Shown here in pieces: positions 32,494 to 43,200 of a DNA stretch of 64,000 bases. Positions within the stretch are counted from its first letter, which is position 1, and every line of letters begins with the position of its first letter. A program made the position numbers and the translations under genes. The DNA is from an uncultured Sutterella sp. (lineage in GTDB: Bacteria > Pseudomonadota > Gammaproteobacteria > Burkholderiales > Burkholderiaceae_F): assembly GCA_905197905.1 (NCBI GenBank), contig CAJKAP010000004.1, forward strand, positions 1 to 64,000, in the 5' to 3' direction. A model generated the notes under the pieces. It was not told the DNA's origin and did no database searches. It was given only the letters and a program-made list of their open reading frames with translations.

Positions 32494-34785
32494 ATGGAGC
32501 AAAAGAGGCTCTCTAAAGAGTTGAGAGCGCCTGCGAAGGTAAGGCGCTTCGCTCTGCTCGCCTTGACGCTTGCCACACTAGCAACAGTGGGGAGCGCTTC
32601 CTTGGTAAGCGCAGAACCTGTTTTGAACGCCCCACACTCTTTAAAAGAGTATGGAGAAAAAACGCTTTTTTCGGCTTTTTCCTCCCGCTCGCCCAAAACC
32701 CTCGACCCTCAGCGCTCTTACGTCTCTGACGAAGCGACTTACGTCTCTGCCATTTATGAGACGCTCTATCAGTATCACTATTTAAAGCGTCCCTACGAAA
32801 TTATTCCGAGAACGGCGGAATCTGTCGTGCACCCCACCTACCTAGATAAGGATGGAAAGGTGCTGCCAGAAAATGCCCCGCCAGAATTAATTGCCGAGTC
32901 GCAGTACGACATTAAGATTCGCCCAGGGATTCAATTTGCGCCCCACCCCGCCTTTGTGATGGAAAAAGACGCGAGTGGCAAGATGGTGGGGAAATATTGG
33001 CATCTTTCCGCAGAAGAAGCCCGAGGGAAACGTAGCCCCGATGATTTTCCTGAGAAAGCCACGCGTGAGCTCACCGCTGCAGACTATGTTTATGGCGCAA
33101 AGCGCTTAGCAAACCCGCGCCTAGTGAGCCCAGTACTTTCGATTTTGTCTGAACACGTCGTGGGGCTTGAAGACTATGCGGCAAAACTCGCTCAACTAGA
33201 GAAGGCAGAAAAAGCCGCAGGCACGGCTGCGCCCTATTTTGACCTTGACCGCGTACCCTTTACTGGTGTGGTGGCGCTCGACAAATACACCGTCCGTTAT
33301 CGCATCAAGGGAAAGTACCCGCAGTTTAACTACTGGCTCACGATGAACTTTTTGGCGCCAATGCCCATTGAAGCAGATCGCTTTTTCTCGCAACCGCTTT
33401 TAGCCGCAAACAATTTCACCTTGAATACCTGGCCCGTGGGCACAGGGGCCTTCATGATGGCGAAATTCTTAGAAAATCGCCAGCATGTCCTTGTGCGTAA
33501 TCCCCTTTTCCGTGGGGAAACCTACCCCTGTGAAGGGTCTGCTGGCGACAAAGAAGCGGGATTGCTTGATGCGTGTGGCACGCCCTTGCCACGCGTTGAT
33601 AAAGTCGTTTTTGATATTGAAAAAGAAGGTGTCCCGCTGCAGAGTAAATTCCTGCAGGGCTACTACGACTCGCCTTTAATTGACCGCGTCGATATGGGCG
33701 GCGGTTTTGCCGTGGCAATGGGCGACAGCCCTGAAAAAGCGGCGCTTTATCGTGAAAAAGGCCTGCAATTGCCTAAATCCGTTGAAGCGGGAATTTTCTA
33801 TATTGGCTTTAACTGGAAGGATCCTCTCTTGGGTGGCGCGGGCGATAAGGCCTCACAAGAGCGCGCTCGCTACCTTCGTCAAGCGATTTCCATTGCCGTC
33901 GATTGGGAAGAGTACGTAGCGATTTTTGAAAAAGATTTAGGCATGGTGGCGCATGGAATTGTGCCCCCTGGGCTCTTTGGGTATCGAGAAGATGGTCCAG
34001 AAGCCTTTAACGAAGTCGTTTTCAAAAAGAACGCGAAAGGGGAAATCGTGCGCCGCTCACTTGAAGAAGCCAAAGCCTTGATAGCGAAAGCAGGCTACCC
34101 TGGTGGCATTGATCAGCACACGGGCAAACCCCTTGTGCTTAACTTTGACTATCAAAGCGCCTCTCAGGGGAGCAAGAGTTTGCTCGAATGGTTCCAGCGC
34201 CAGTTTGCCAAACTAGGGATTCAGCTAGAGATTCGTGCAACCGACTTTAATCGCTTCCAAGATAAGCTCTCCACGGGCGGTGTGCAGATTTTCCTTGCGG
34301 GCTGGCAGGCTGACTACCCTGATGCGGAAAACTTCCTCTTTCTCTTCTACGGCCCACAAGGCCGTGTGGAATTTGGCGGAAGTAATGAAACGAATTACAC
34401 CTCAGCAGCATTTGATCGCGACTTTGCCCGTATGCAATACCTAGACGATACGCCAGAAAAGCAGCAGTTAATTGATCGTATGACAAAGCGTCTGCAAGAA
34501 GACGCCCCGCTTCTTTTTGGCTACTTCCCGTCAAACGTGGCGGCGTACCATGCATGGGTCAATTCCGCAAAGCCCTCTGGTATGGTGAAAAACCATCTCC
34601 AATACTTGGGGCTCGATGCAGCAGAGCGCGTCGCGAAAATCAAAGCGTGGAATCGCCCGATACTCTGGCCCTTGGGGCTCATTATCGTCGCTCTTTTAGC
34701 CCTCATTTGGGGGGCAAAGGGCGTACTGAAGCGTCGAGACGAGGTCACGCTTCGCGCTGCCGACAAAAAGACTAAGGAGGACTAA
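32494..34785 (+). CDS. ABC importer substrate-binding protein with C-terminal membrane anchor
   Basis: This 763-residue member of the SBP_bac_5 (peptide/opine) family is first in a four-gene operon. The export signal is around residues 14-40 (VRRFALLALTLATLATVGSA, ending SAEP), so the domain is periplasmic. Family blocks are SPKTLDPQRSYVSDEATYVS, WPVGTGAFMMAKF, RYLRQAISIAVDWEEYV and IFLAGWQADYPDAENFLFLFYG. Unusually, the C-terminus adds a membrane helix (about 716-735, LWPLGLIIVALLALIWGAKG) and a charged tail, so the binding protein is tethered. It is much longer than DppA (about 535). GGAGG precedes the ATG. The substrate is probably a peptide; not determined. Confidence 0.88.
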   Translation: MEQKRLSKELRAPAKVRRFALLALTLATLATVGSASLVSAEPVLNAPHSLKEYGEKTLFSAFSSRSPKTLDPQRSYVSDEATYVSAIYETLYQYHYLKRPYEIIPRTAESVVHPTYLDKDGKVLPENAPPELIAESQYDIKIRPGIQFAPHPAFVMEKDASGKMVGKYWHLSAEEARGKRSPDDFPEKATRELTAADYVYGAKRLANPRLVSPVLSILSEHVVGLEDYAAKLAQLEKAEKAAGTAAPYFDLDRVPFTGVVALDKYTVRYRIKGKYPQFNYWLTMNFLAPMPIEADRFFSQPLLAANNFTLNTWPVGTGAFMMAKFLENRQHVLVRNPLFRGETYPCEGSAGDKEAGLLDACGTPLPRVDKVVFDIEKEGVPLQSKFLQGYYDSPLIDRVDMGGGFAVAMGDSPEKAALYREKGLQLPKSVEAGIFYIGFNWKDPLLGGAGDKASQERARYLRQAISIAVDWEEYVAIFEKDLGMVAHGIVPPGLFGYREDGPEAFNEVVFKKNAKGEIVRRSLEEAKALIAKAGYPGGIDQHTGKPLVLNFDYQSASQGSKSLLEWFQRQFAKLGIQLEIRATDFNRFQDKLSTGGVQIFLAGWQADYPDAENFLFLFYGPQGRVEFGGSNETNYTSAAFDRDFARMQYLDDTPEKQQLIDRMTKRLQEDAPLLFGYFPSNVAAYHAWVNSAKPSGMVKNHLQYLGLDAAERVAKIKAWNRPILWPLGLIIVALLALIWGAKGVLKRRDEVTLRAADKKTKED

Positions 34786-34790
34786 AAGAG

Positions 34791-35774
34791 ATGCTTCGCT
34801 ATTTAGTTCGCCGAGTGCTCTACGGAGTGTTGATTCTCTTAGGGGTCAACCTCCTCACCTTCCTTCTCTTTTTTGCGGTGAATACACCTGACGATATGGC
34901 GCGCCTAAATATTGGCGGCAAGCGTGTGACGGCAGAGGCCATTGCCGCCTGGAAAACGGCGCACGGCTACGATATGCCGCTCTTTTTTAATGAAAACGCC
35001 AAGGGGAGCGAAAAACTCACGAAAACGATTTTCTTTACCCGCTCCGTTCCCCTTTTAACGCTTGATTTTGGACGTTCTGACACCGGGCGCGACATTAATT
35101 ATGAGATCACCACACGTATGGTCCCCTCGCTTCTTTTGGCGCTTCCCACCTTTATTTTGGGCGTCATCGTGATGGTGAGCTGGTCACTTCTCGTGGTGCT
35201 CTATCGGCGCACCAAATTAGAAGGCGCGGCTATTGGGTTAGCGGTCTTTTTGATGAGTGTCTCGGGGCTCTTTTATATCATCGCGGGTCAATGGCTCTTT
35301 AGTAAGGTGATGCGCTTGGTCCCGATTAGTGGCTGGGAAAATGGCCCTGCCTCCTGGCCCTTCTTGCTCCTTCCCGTCTTTATTGGCGTTTTCTCGCGCT
35401 TAGGGAGCGATACGCTACTTTACCGTGCACTCTTTTTAGAAGAAATTCATAAGGACTATGTGAAAACGGCGAGAGCCAAAGGGTTGTCCGAGACGCGCAT
35501 TCTCTTTGGTCATGTGCTTCGTAACGCAAGCCTTCCCATTATCACAAGCACCGTCGCAGTCCTCCCCATGCTCTTTATGGGAAGCCTCATTATGGAAAGC
35601 TTCTTTGGGATTCCGGGGCTCGGCAGCTACACGATTGATGCCTTAAATGCGCAGGACTTCTCCATTGTGCGCGCCATGGTCTTTTTAGGGACGCTTGCCT
35701 ACATTGTGGGGCTCATTTTGACGGACCTCGTTTACACGTTGGTGGATCCGCGTATCCGCCTCTCTAAGGATTAA
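34791..35774 (+). CDS. ABC importer permease, DppB/YejB type
   Basis: This 327-residue inner-membrane permease starts 5 bases after the binding-protein stop. The N-terminus MLRYLVRRVLYGVLILLGVN is the classic DppB start, followed by six hydrophobic segments. The EAA loop that contacts the ATPase is EEIHKDYVKTARAKGLSETRI with GHVLRNASLPI behind it. The end, TDLVYTLVDPRIRL, also matches the family. It pairs with the next permease to form the channel. Length is normal. Confidence 0.92.
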   Translation: MLRYLVRRVLYGVLILLGVNLLTFLLFFAVNTPDDMARLNIGGKRVTAEAIAAWKTAHGYDMPLFFNENAKGSEKLTKTIFFTRSVPLLTLDFGRSDTGRDINYEITTRMVPSLLLALPTFILGVIVMVSWSLLVVLYRRTKLEGAAIGLAVFLMSVSGLFYIIAGQWLFSKVMRLVPISGWENGPASWPFLLLPVFIGVFSRLGSDTLLYRALFLEEIHKDYVKTARAKGLSETRILFGHVLRNASLPIITSTVAVLPMLFMGSLIMESFFGIPGLGSYTIDALNAQDFSIVRAMVFLGTLAYIVGLILTDLVYTLVDPRIRLSKD

Positions 35775-35788
35775 GGGAGGAAGATACG

Positions 35789-37216
35789 ATGAAATGGGTG
35801 ATTTTGCCAACCGACATGGTGATGGGGCTCCTGCTTGCCGTCATTCTCCTTTATACACTTTGGGTTAAGCGCGACAAAACTCGCTCAGAGCGCTGGGGAC
35901 GCGTTTTTTCGCGTCCAAGTGCGGCCGTTGCGGCAACACTGCTGGCGAGCTTTACCGCTGTGGCGCTCCTGGATTCCTTCCACTTTAGAGTGGCGCTCCC
36001 TAGTGCACCGGATGGCACCGCGGTCTATTCGCCCGTGACGCGCTCGGCGCTTGAATTTGCGGGAAAGGATCTCTTGGGAGCCGCTGCGCCTGAGCGAAGC
36101 TATAGTGAACCTTTTGCGCTACGTGAATTTGATAAAAGCACAGTCGTGACGCCAGAAGGGCGTTCTCGCGACTTTCAACCCTTAAAAGCACCGCTCGCGC
36201 ATCCTGCGAGCACCTCGGAGCTCGTGAGCAAAATGGCGCTTGGGGCGGTAGGAGGTCTTGCCGTCGCCCTTTTCTCGCAGCTCTGCGTTAACGGGCTGAT
36301 GCGTCGTCGCGTCTCTTTACCAGAAACGCCAGCTGGGCGCGCGAGTCTACTCACCTGGGCAATTCTTTTGATGCTCGCTGGTGCCACGATTCTCATTTGG
36401 CCTGCCCGCCACCCCTTGGGGACCGATGCGGTCGGGGGTGATGTGCTCCTCTCAGCACTTCAATCTTTTAGAACGGCGCTCGTGATTGGCACGCTGGCAA
36501 CCCTCTCCACCCTTCCCTTTGCGGTGACTTTAGGGATTGCCGCAGGCTACTTTAAGGGCTGGGTTGATGATGTGATTCAGTATCTTTACACCACGCTCTC
36601 TTCCATTCCAGGCGTTCTTTTGATTGCCGCCACGGTCCTGATGATTCAAAGCTATATGGATAGTCATCCTGACTTCTGGCAAACGGGGCTAGAGCGCGCG
36701 GATGTGAAGCTTTTCTCACTCGCCCTGATCATTGGGCTCACGGGTTGGGCAACGCTCGCGCGTCTGCTTCGCGCGGAAGCGTTAAAACTCTCAACGCTCG
36801 ACTACGTGCGTGCCGCGCAGGCCTTGGGTGTTTCGTCCTTCAAAATCATGTGGCGACACCTGCTTCCTAATGTGCTTCACATTGTGCTCATTGTGGCCGT
36901 GCTGGACTTTTCTGGCATCGTGCTCTATGAAGCGGTCTTAAGCTATGTGGGCGTGGGTGTCGACCCCTCGATGAATTCCTTTGGCACGATGATTAATGCG
37001 GCTAGATCCGAGATGAGTCGCACTCCGATGATTTGGTGGAATCTGGGCGCTGCGTTTCTTTTTATGTTGACGCTTGTCCTTTCCGCGAACCTCCTAGCCG
37101 CTGCAGTACGTGATGCGTTTGATCCAAGAGCGGTCTCGCAAGGGAAGATCAAGAGAAAAGTTGGGAAGGGAGAAAGAAAAGCGAGCGTTTTCTCGGCGAA
37201 AGGAGAAGAAAAATGA
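35789..37216 (+). CDS. ABC importer permease, DppC/YejE type, with long N-terminal extension
   Basis: This is the second permease, 475 residues against about 300-340 for relatives. The extra length is at the N-terminus: two membrane helices (about 8-22 and 45-62) and a loop of about 90 residues between the second and third hydrophobic segments, before the family part begins. The conserved part has HPLGTDAVGGDVLLSAL near residue 208, typical of DppC, and the EAA loop EALKLSTLDYVRAAQALGVS. A Lys/Arg-rich tail ends the protein. The stop overlaps the start of the ATPase gene as ATGA, implying translational coupling. Confidence 0.9.
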   Translation: MKWVILPTDMVMGLLLAVILLYTLWVKRDKTRSERWGRVFSRPSAAVAATLLASFTAVALLDSFHFRVALPSAPDGTAVYSPVTRSALEFAGKDLLGAAAPERSYSEPFALREFDKSTVVTPEGRSRDFQPLKAPLAHPASTSELVSKMALGAVGGLAVALFSQLCVNGLMRRRVSLPETPAGRASLLTWAILLMLAGATILIWPARHPLGTDAVGGDVLLSALQSFRTALVIGTLATLSTLPFAVTLGIAAGYFKGWVDDVIQYLYTTLSSIPGVLLIAATVLMIQSYMDSHPDFWQTGLERADVKLFSLALIIGLTGWATLARLLRAEALKLSTLDYVRAAQALGVSSFKIMWRHLLPNVLHIVLIVAVLDFSGIVLYEAVLSYVGVGVDPSMNSFGTMINAARSEMSRTPMIWWNLGAAFLFMLTLVLSANLLAAAVRDAFDPRAVSQGKIKRKVGKGERKASVFSAKGEEK

Positions 37217-39081
37217 GCCACGAAAAAATTCTTCTTTCTCTCTCGCATGTGAAGCTCGCCCTCCCTTCTGCGAACGATCCCCTTGAGGCGCTCTCTGATG
37301 TGAGTTTTGCTGTGCGAGAAGGCGAAACCTTTGCGCTAGTCGGGGAAAGTGGCTGTGGGAAGAGTCTCACCGCATCAGCGATCATGCGCCTTTTACCAGA
37401 AGAGGCGAAACTCCTTGCGGGCGAGATTCTCTTTGACGGGGTTTCGCTCCCCGATCTTTCCGAAGAGGCGATGCGCGCTTGGCGAGGTCGCAAGATTGCG
37501 ATGATTTTCCAGGAACCTGGTACGGCGTTAAATCCCGTGATGACGGTGGGAGATCAGATTGCCGAAGCCCTACCCTCGGAAGTGCGCTCTGATCGAGGCA
37601 TGCGAGAGAGCGAAGTGCTCTCCTGGCTCACCCGTGTCGGGATTCCCGAGCCTCGCCTGAGTATGAAGAAATTCCCGCATGAACTCTCAGGCGGACAAAA
37701 GCAGCGCGTTCTGATTGCGATGGCCTTGGCGGCGCGTCCGCAATTAATTATTGCCGATGAGCCGACAACGGCGCTCGATGTGACCCTGCAGCGCCAGGTT
37801 TTGCAGCTCCTAAAAGACCTGCAGCGCGAATATGGCCTCACGATTTTGCTCATTACGCACGATTTGGCCGTGGTGAAAGAGACGGCTGATAGGCTCTCGC
37901 TTCTCTACGCCGGGGAAACCGTTGAGACGGCAAGCGTCGCGGACTTTTTTGCGCGGCCACTCCACCCCTACGCCAAAGCCCTTTTTGGAGCGCTCCCAAC
38001 GCCATCGCGCCATATTCCTTTAAAGCCGATTGAAGGAAGTGTCCCTTCGTTATCTGACCCTCCCCTTGGGTGTCGCTTTGCAGCACGCTGCCCCAAGGCC
38101 GTTGAGCCTTGTTTTGGTGAACACCCTCTTCTCACGCGAGTTGACATGCTAGGAAACGGAGAGCGCTTTTTGCGCTGCCCTGTTGAACTCGAAAACCTTA
38201 AGGCGGGAGGTAAAGAGATTCTCGCAGAGGCGCAAGAAACCTCTTGGGGCGAAGTGGCAGCACGTGAGAAAGTGCTTCTTGAACTCCAACACGTCAACGT
38301 CTCTTACGGTGGGCGCTTCTGGGATCGACATCGTAAAGCGATTGTGAAGGATATTTCGCTCTCTTTAAAGGAAGGCGAAACCTTAGCGCTCGTGGGAGAA
38401 TCTGGGTCTGGGAAAACCACCACCGCCTTGGCAACCCTTGGCCTTTTAGGGCGTGGCGCTCGTGTCACAGGGAAAGTGATATTGGATGGTGAAGCGCTTG
38501 ACTTCTCGCGCCGTGAATCATTGGCACGCCTGCGACAAAGCATTCAGATTATTTTCCAGGATCCCTTTGCCTCGCTCGACCCTCGCCTAACCATTCGAGA
38601 AACGCTCCTCGAAGGGATGGACGCTCTGCGCCCCGAATGGGGAAAGGCGGAAAAAGAAGCCCGCCTACTCTCACTCCTAGAAAGTGTCGGCTTGCCTGCC
38701 GAAGCGCTTGACCGTCTGCCGCATGCTTTCTCTGGCGGTCAGCGTCAACGTATCGCGATTGCCAGAGCTCTGGCCCCAGAACCGCGCATTTTGATTTGCG
38801 ACGAGCCTACCTCAGCGCTCGACGTTTCAGTGCAAGCACAGATTTTGAATCTCCTTCGTCGCTTACAGCGAGAAAAGTCGCTCTCCTACCTCTTTATCAC
38901 ACACAATTTTGCCGTGGTGAACTATATGGCAGATCGTATGGCGGTGATGAAAGATGGTGAATTAGTGGAAGTGGGAGAAACGCAGAGGATTCGCGAGAAC
39001 CCCAAGAGCGATTACACCCGAATGTTGCTGGAAAGTGTGCCTGAGCTCGAACTCAGGACTGTCAAGACCGAGGAATCCTGA
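37213..39081 (+). CDS. ABC importer ATPase, two fused nucleotide-binding domains (YejF/DppDF type)
   Basis: This 622-residue cytoplasmic protein powers the importer and joins two ATPase domains in one chain. Domain 1 has Walker A GESGCGKS (44-51), signature LSGGQKQR and IIADEPTTALD. Domain 2 has Walker A GESGSGKT (about 395-402), signature FSGGQRQR and LICDEPTSALD. Between them lies the oligopeptide C-terminal motif GCRFAARCPKAVEPC, whose cysteines bind an iron-sulfur cluster in some DppD/OppD proteins. The ATG overlaps the preceding stop (ATGA). With the three genes before it, this makes a complete transporter like Yej or Dpp. Confidence 0.95.
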   Translation: MSHEKILLSLSHVKLALPSANDPLEALSDVSFAVREGETFALVGESGCGKSLTASAIMRLLPEEAKLLAGEILFDGVSLPDLSEEAMRAWRGRKIAMIFQEPGTALNPVMTVGDQIAEALPSEVRSDRGMRESEVLSWLTRVGIPEPRLSMKKFPHELSGGQKQRVLIAMALAARPQLIIADEPTTALDVTLQRQVLQLLKDLQREYGLTILLITHDLAVVKETADRLSLLYAGETVETASVADFFARPLHPYAKALFGALPTPSRHIPLKPIEGSVPSLSDPPLGCRFAARCPKAVEPCFGEHPLLTRVDMLGNGERFLRCPVELENLKAGGKEILAEAQETSWGEVAAREKVLLELQHVNVSYGGRFWDRHRKAIVKDISLSLKEGETLALVGESGSGKTTTALATLGLLGRGARVTGKVILDGEALDFSRRESLARLRQSIQIIFQDPFASLDPRLTIRETLLEGMDALRPEWGKAEKEARLLSLLESVGLPAEALDRLPHAFSGGQRQRIAIARALAPEPRILICDEPTSALDVSVQAQILNLLRRLQREKSLSYLFITHNFAVVNYMADRMAVMKDGELVEVGETQRIRENPKSDYTRMLLESVPELELRTVKTEES

Positions 39082-39226
39082 GTCTTTCGTCAAGAAGCGC
39101 GTCAAAACTGCGTCAGCGGTGCGCAAACTTGCTATGATGGAAGTAACCACCGTTTCTTGACCACATTATTCGAGCAAGCTCACGAGCCACAGACTCGGTG
39201 AAGGCGCTCGGGAGGTGTTTCACACT

Positions 39227-40132
39227 ATGAAAATTTTCGTTCCAGTTGATGGTTCCGAACAGAGCCTTCGTGCCTTGGATTACTTGAAGATTCAGTCCCT
39301 TTTGCCTTGGGAAAATCCTGAAGTTGAAGTCTTCTATGCCATTTTGCCTGTGCCAGGTCGCATTTATGCGCATGAAACTGAGGAAGAGCTACACCGCTAC
39401 TACGAGCAAGAAGCTGCTCGCGTCTTTGATGATGTGAAAGACGTCTTAGCGGGTTCCACGGTGAAGCCTCACTATACCTATGGTGTGGGCGAAATTGTCC
39501 CGACGCTCAATAAAGCGATTGAAGACTACCAGCCTGATCTGATTTTGATTGGTAGCCATGGGCGTGGTGCATTGCGCGGCTTCCTCTTTGGCAGTGTGTC
39601 TAATAGCCTTCTTGCGACCACCACGCGCCCGATGTTGATCATTCGCGATGTGATGCCGCAAGACCACAACGATATTCGTGTGGGTCTCGCTGTGGACGGC
39701 TCGGAATATAGCTTAGCTGCCGCGAAATTCATCATTGCAAACCGTGAACTCTTTGGGCCCAAAGCCACCTTTGTGTTGGCCAACGTCGTTTCTGACTTCC
39801 GTGCTATTGCGATGCCCTCTCGTGCGGGCGTACCCTTGACGGTCATGAGTGATGAGGAAGTGAAAGCCTTCCAGGACGAACAGTTTGAAAAGGCGGTCTC
39901 CCCTGCTCTCGCGCTCTTTAAAGAAGCGGGTATTCCTGTTGAGACCAAGCGTCTTTGCGGGGAAGCGGGTGTCGAAATGGCGAAATTTGCGGACTCTGAA
40001 GAGCTTGACCTCTTGGTCTTAGGCTCTCATGGGTACGATAACTTTGAAGCCGCCGTGTTGGGTAGTGTTGCAACGCGTATTGCCGCGGTCTCGAAGTCAC
40101 CCCTCTTAATTATTCGTAGCACGAAAGCCTAA
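39227..40132 (+). CDS. Tandem universal stress protein (two UspA domains)
   Basis: This 301-residue cytoplasmic protein has two Usp domains of about 150 residues each, both with the ATP-binding pattern: GSHGRGALRGFLFGSVS in the first and GSHGYDNFEAAVLGSVA in the second. Each domain starts with a strand plus Asp (FVPVDGSEQSLRA; VGLAVDGSEYSLAAA). Usp proteins bind ATP and respond to stress or starvation. I chose the ATG at 39227, 11 bases after GGAGG; the GTG at 39215 overlaps that site. It is a single gene with a strong terminator. Confidence 0.93.
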   Translation: MKIFVPVDGSEQSLRALDYLKIQSLLPWENPEVEVFYAILPVPGRIYAHETEEELHRYYEQEAARVFDDVKDVLAGSTVKPHYTYGVGEIVPTLNKAIEDYQPDLILIGSHGRGALRGFLFGSVSNSLLATTTRPMLIIRDVMPQDHNDIRVGLAVDGSEYSLAAAKFIIANRELFGPKATFVLANVVSDFRAIAMPSRAGVPLTVMSDEEVKAFQDEQFEKAVSPALALFKEAGIPVETKRLCGEAGVEMAKFADSEELDLLVLGSHGYDNFEAAVLGSVATRIAAVSKSPLLIIRSTKA

Positions 40133-40163
40133 GCCTTAATGGTTTAACTTTTCTCTACTCTCT

Positions 40164-40194
40164 TGGCGCTCTCCTTTGTGGAGGCGCCATTTTT
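40164..40194 (+). terminator. Terminator of the Usp gene
   Basis: TGGCGC..CTCC and GGAGGCGCCA form a stem (40164-40189) followed by T5. Confidence 0.9.
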
Positions 40195-40216
40195 CTACTC
40201 TAAAAAAATGGCAAAG

Positions 40217-40260
40217 AAAAAGGACTTCTGAGCGAAATCGCTTTCCACTCAAAAGTCCTT
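40217..40260 (-). terminator. Terminator of the autotransporter gene
   Basis: The minus strand reads AAGGACTT, TGAG, a loop, CTCA, AAGTCCTT and then TTTC. Confidence 0.82.
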
Positions 40261-40296
40261 CGGTTAGTGCTTCAACCTAGAAGCAAGAAGACCCGC

Positions 40297-43200
40297 TTAG
40301 AACTCGTAGCGCACACCGGCGTTCAAGTTGTACTTGGTCTTCACGTCGGCGTTGAGACTCGTTTCGAGGTCAACGTAGGCAGCCCAGGCTTTACCCAGCT
40401 TCAAGTTCGTCCCGATACCGAGAACGTACCAGGTATCTCCCAGATCGTCCTTATCGTTAACCGTAATCTTCTGTTCAAGCGTGCTACCCACGTCGCCCAA
40501 GAAGTCGTGCAAGACCGAGGCTTTGGCGTAGATGCGACCAGCCTTTTCAGGCGTCTGGTTCCATTCATACGCTGCCACGAGCCCCAAACGACCCACTAAG
40601 CTATCCGCGTTATCTTGACGCACTTCAATGCCGTTACGGGTGCGATAGTTATCGCCCCAGAGGTAGTGGTACGTCAACTGCGCTTGCGGCTCAATCGTGA
40701 AGCGTTCAGCTAAGAACGTCTTCTTGCCGTATTCCACACCAAGGCTAGCGGCCCAGTTCTTAAACTCACCTTTGTCTCCTAAGCGAGTGGTGAATTCCGA
40801 ATCTAAGCGGCCGATGCGACCCACGATATCAACCGTGTGGCCGTTTTCACGCAAGTTCGTGGCGTAGAGCGTGAACTCATTACCCGTTACCTTGCCGCTA
40901 CCGGCTTCGTAATCAGGTTTGCCCCACGAGTGCGTGTAGCCAAGACCGAAGTACCAGTCGCCTTGCTTTTCGGTAACCTTCTTCAAGTCATATCCCAACT
41001 GCACACTACTCCACTTGCTCGACATGGCATGGTCGTCCGAGCGCTTCATCTTGCGATTCGTGACGCGAACCCAAGCCCCATCGTCCATCGTGCCGTAGTG
41101 AAGTTCACCTAAGCGTTTGAGAAGCGTATCGTTGTCGCGCCAAAGCGCCATTGCAGCACTATGCGCAACACCTGGGACAAAGGCGTTATCGTTTGGTTTT
41201 TCTTCTTGCTTTTCAAAGGTCAAGAACCAATTATCAAAGCCAGAATAGTCCGTTGAGGCTTCTTCCGTTTCCTTGTTGACCTTATAGGTCGTCAAAGTGT
41301 TGTAGGCCTTATTTTTGTTGACCACATATTGAGGAAGTTCAGTGACCTTATCAAAGGCAGCGCTATTGGCAGGCGTGGTAGCAAAGAAGAGCTTATGTCC
41401 CTCAGTGAGCCCAGAAAGGTCACTATCTGGTGTAGCCAAAAGACCATACGTCCCAGAACCAGAGGTCGTAACGATCACGTAGTCGCTCGTATTAGTACCG
41501 CGGTAGTCGCTGGCCAAATCGCCTTGGTAAGCCAAATCAAGAATAACTGTCCCTGCTCCCTTGAGTTCATCGAGCTTCACTTGCTTCGCTGCGCCCTCTA
41601 AGGAAAACACAGAGCCTTTATCCATGGTGAGGGAGGCGAGTTCGCTGTTTCCTGTCACTTCCCAAGCAGATGCAGTGAGTGTTGCTTCACCGCCAAGTGC
41701 CTTGCCTGTCCAAGTGGATTTTGCCAGAGTCGCCTTGAAGTCTGCTCTTTCTACCACAAGGTCTCCCGTCCACTTCGAGTTATCGAGGTCAAACTTGTGA
41801 TCACCACCCGTGATGCTGACATTCCCTGTCCATTCTGAGGACTTAAGTGTACCAATCACCTTGCTGATAGCGGTCATTCTCGCGTCACCCGTCCACTTAG
41901 ACGATTCAAGTGCGATTGTCGTTTCACCGTTGATCGCAACAAGGTTGCCCGACCACTCAGAATTAGACTTGAGGTCAGCTTTGACAGCACCGTGCTGAAC
42001 ATTCAAGTTACCAGTCCACTTAGAGGCGTCAAGCGAAACTGTTGTCTTCCCAGACTCGTGCTTTACGTCGCCTTCCCAAGTGGAATTATTCTTGATGAGG
42101 GCGGTGATTTCGCTCGCATCTGTCGTGATGGCATCATCCGCTGCCGAAGCATCACCAACTTGCAAATTCCCCTTAAAGGTCGATTTTTCACCCACCATCG
42201 TGAATTGGGTCTTGCCGCCCGTCTGAGCAATAAGGTTGCCCGTTACCGTTGCATTGGCACCCGACAAATCGATAATTGTGGAGGCTTTTTGAGTTGTGCG
42301 AGAAAGATACTCCGCGTCAGCAGAGGAGTTCGAGAGCGTAAACTTTTCGCCCGTCGAGGTGATCTTGATTTCAGAGCCTTCAACAATAGCCTTCATGGCG
42401 CCGTCGATATATTGTTCGGCCCCGTTAAAGTTCAGCGTTACCTTGCCTAAACTATCTTCAGTAGGTGCGCTCCCTTCTTCACAGTTACAGTCTGTGGGAT
42501 CCGTGCCTAAACGTCCCGCAGAAATCGCATTAGCATCACCATGTTTGAGGAAAGAGCCTTTGCCGTCGAAGTTAGCTAAGATTTCGCCTTTGCCTTCTGC
42601 GCTCAAGCGCCCTGTTAACTGAACAGTACCTTTTTTCGCGCCATCACCATTGATGGAAATTCTTCCATCGCTCGAGACAAATGCCGCATTGGCGCCACCC
42701 TTAATGGAAATATTTTCTGCGGAAAGATTGATGGTGAAATGCCCCTCTGAGGCGCTCGATCCTTTGGAAGTTGCCCCTAGGCCATTGTGTTTGGATTCAA
42801 GAATAATGGTTCCAGCGCTTGCATTAATGCCCACACCGATCCCATCATAGAAGCCGCAGTTGTTGGCCATCGCATCGTAGAGGGATTTGATCGTAATAGT
42901 ACTTCCCTCTTCGCCCTTAAGAGTAACGCCACCCCCGTTTTCAACGATCCCGTAGGCTGTGGTTAAGTCGCTTGTATCGTAAGCTTTATCCATCCCCGCT
43001 TCTGCGGTAAATTCTTTAAAGCCTTCAATTAAAACGACGCCGCTGCCCTGTGTAAAGATAGAGTCACCAGCAGTTTTGAGTGAGATTTTTTCGGCTTTGA
43101 GATGGGTGTTTGGATCCCCACCTTCTTTGTTACCAACGATACCGCGCGAGGTCCATGCCCCGGTCCAAAGATCAACGCCGCCACCACTAAGGTGGAGGAA

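Noticed and set aside
41647..42183. CRISPR array
   Set aside because: The periodic signal is at protein level inside an open frame; DNA repeats are degenerate and lack spacers.
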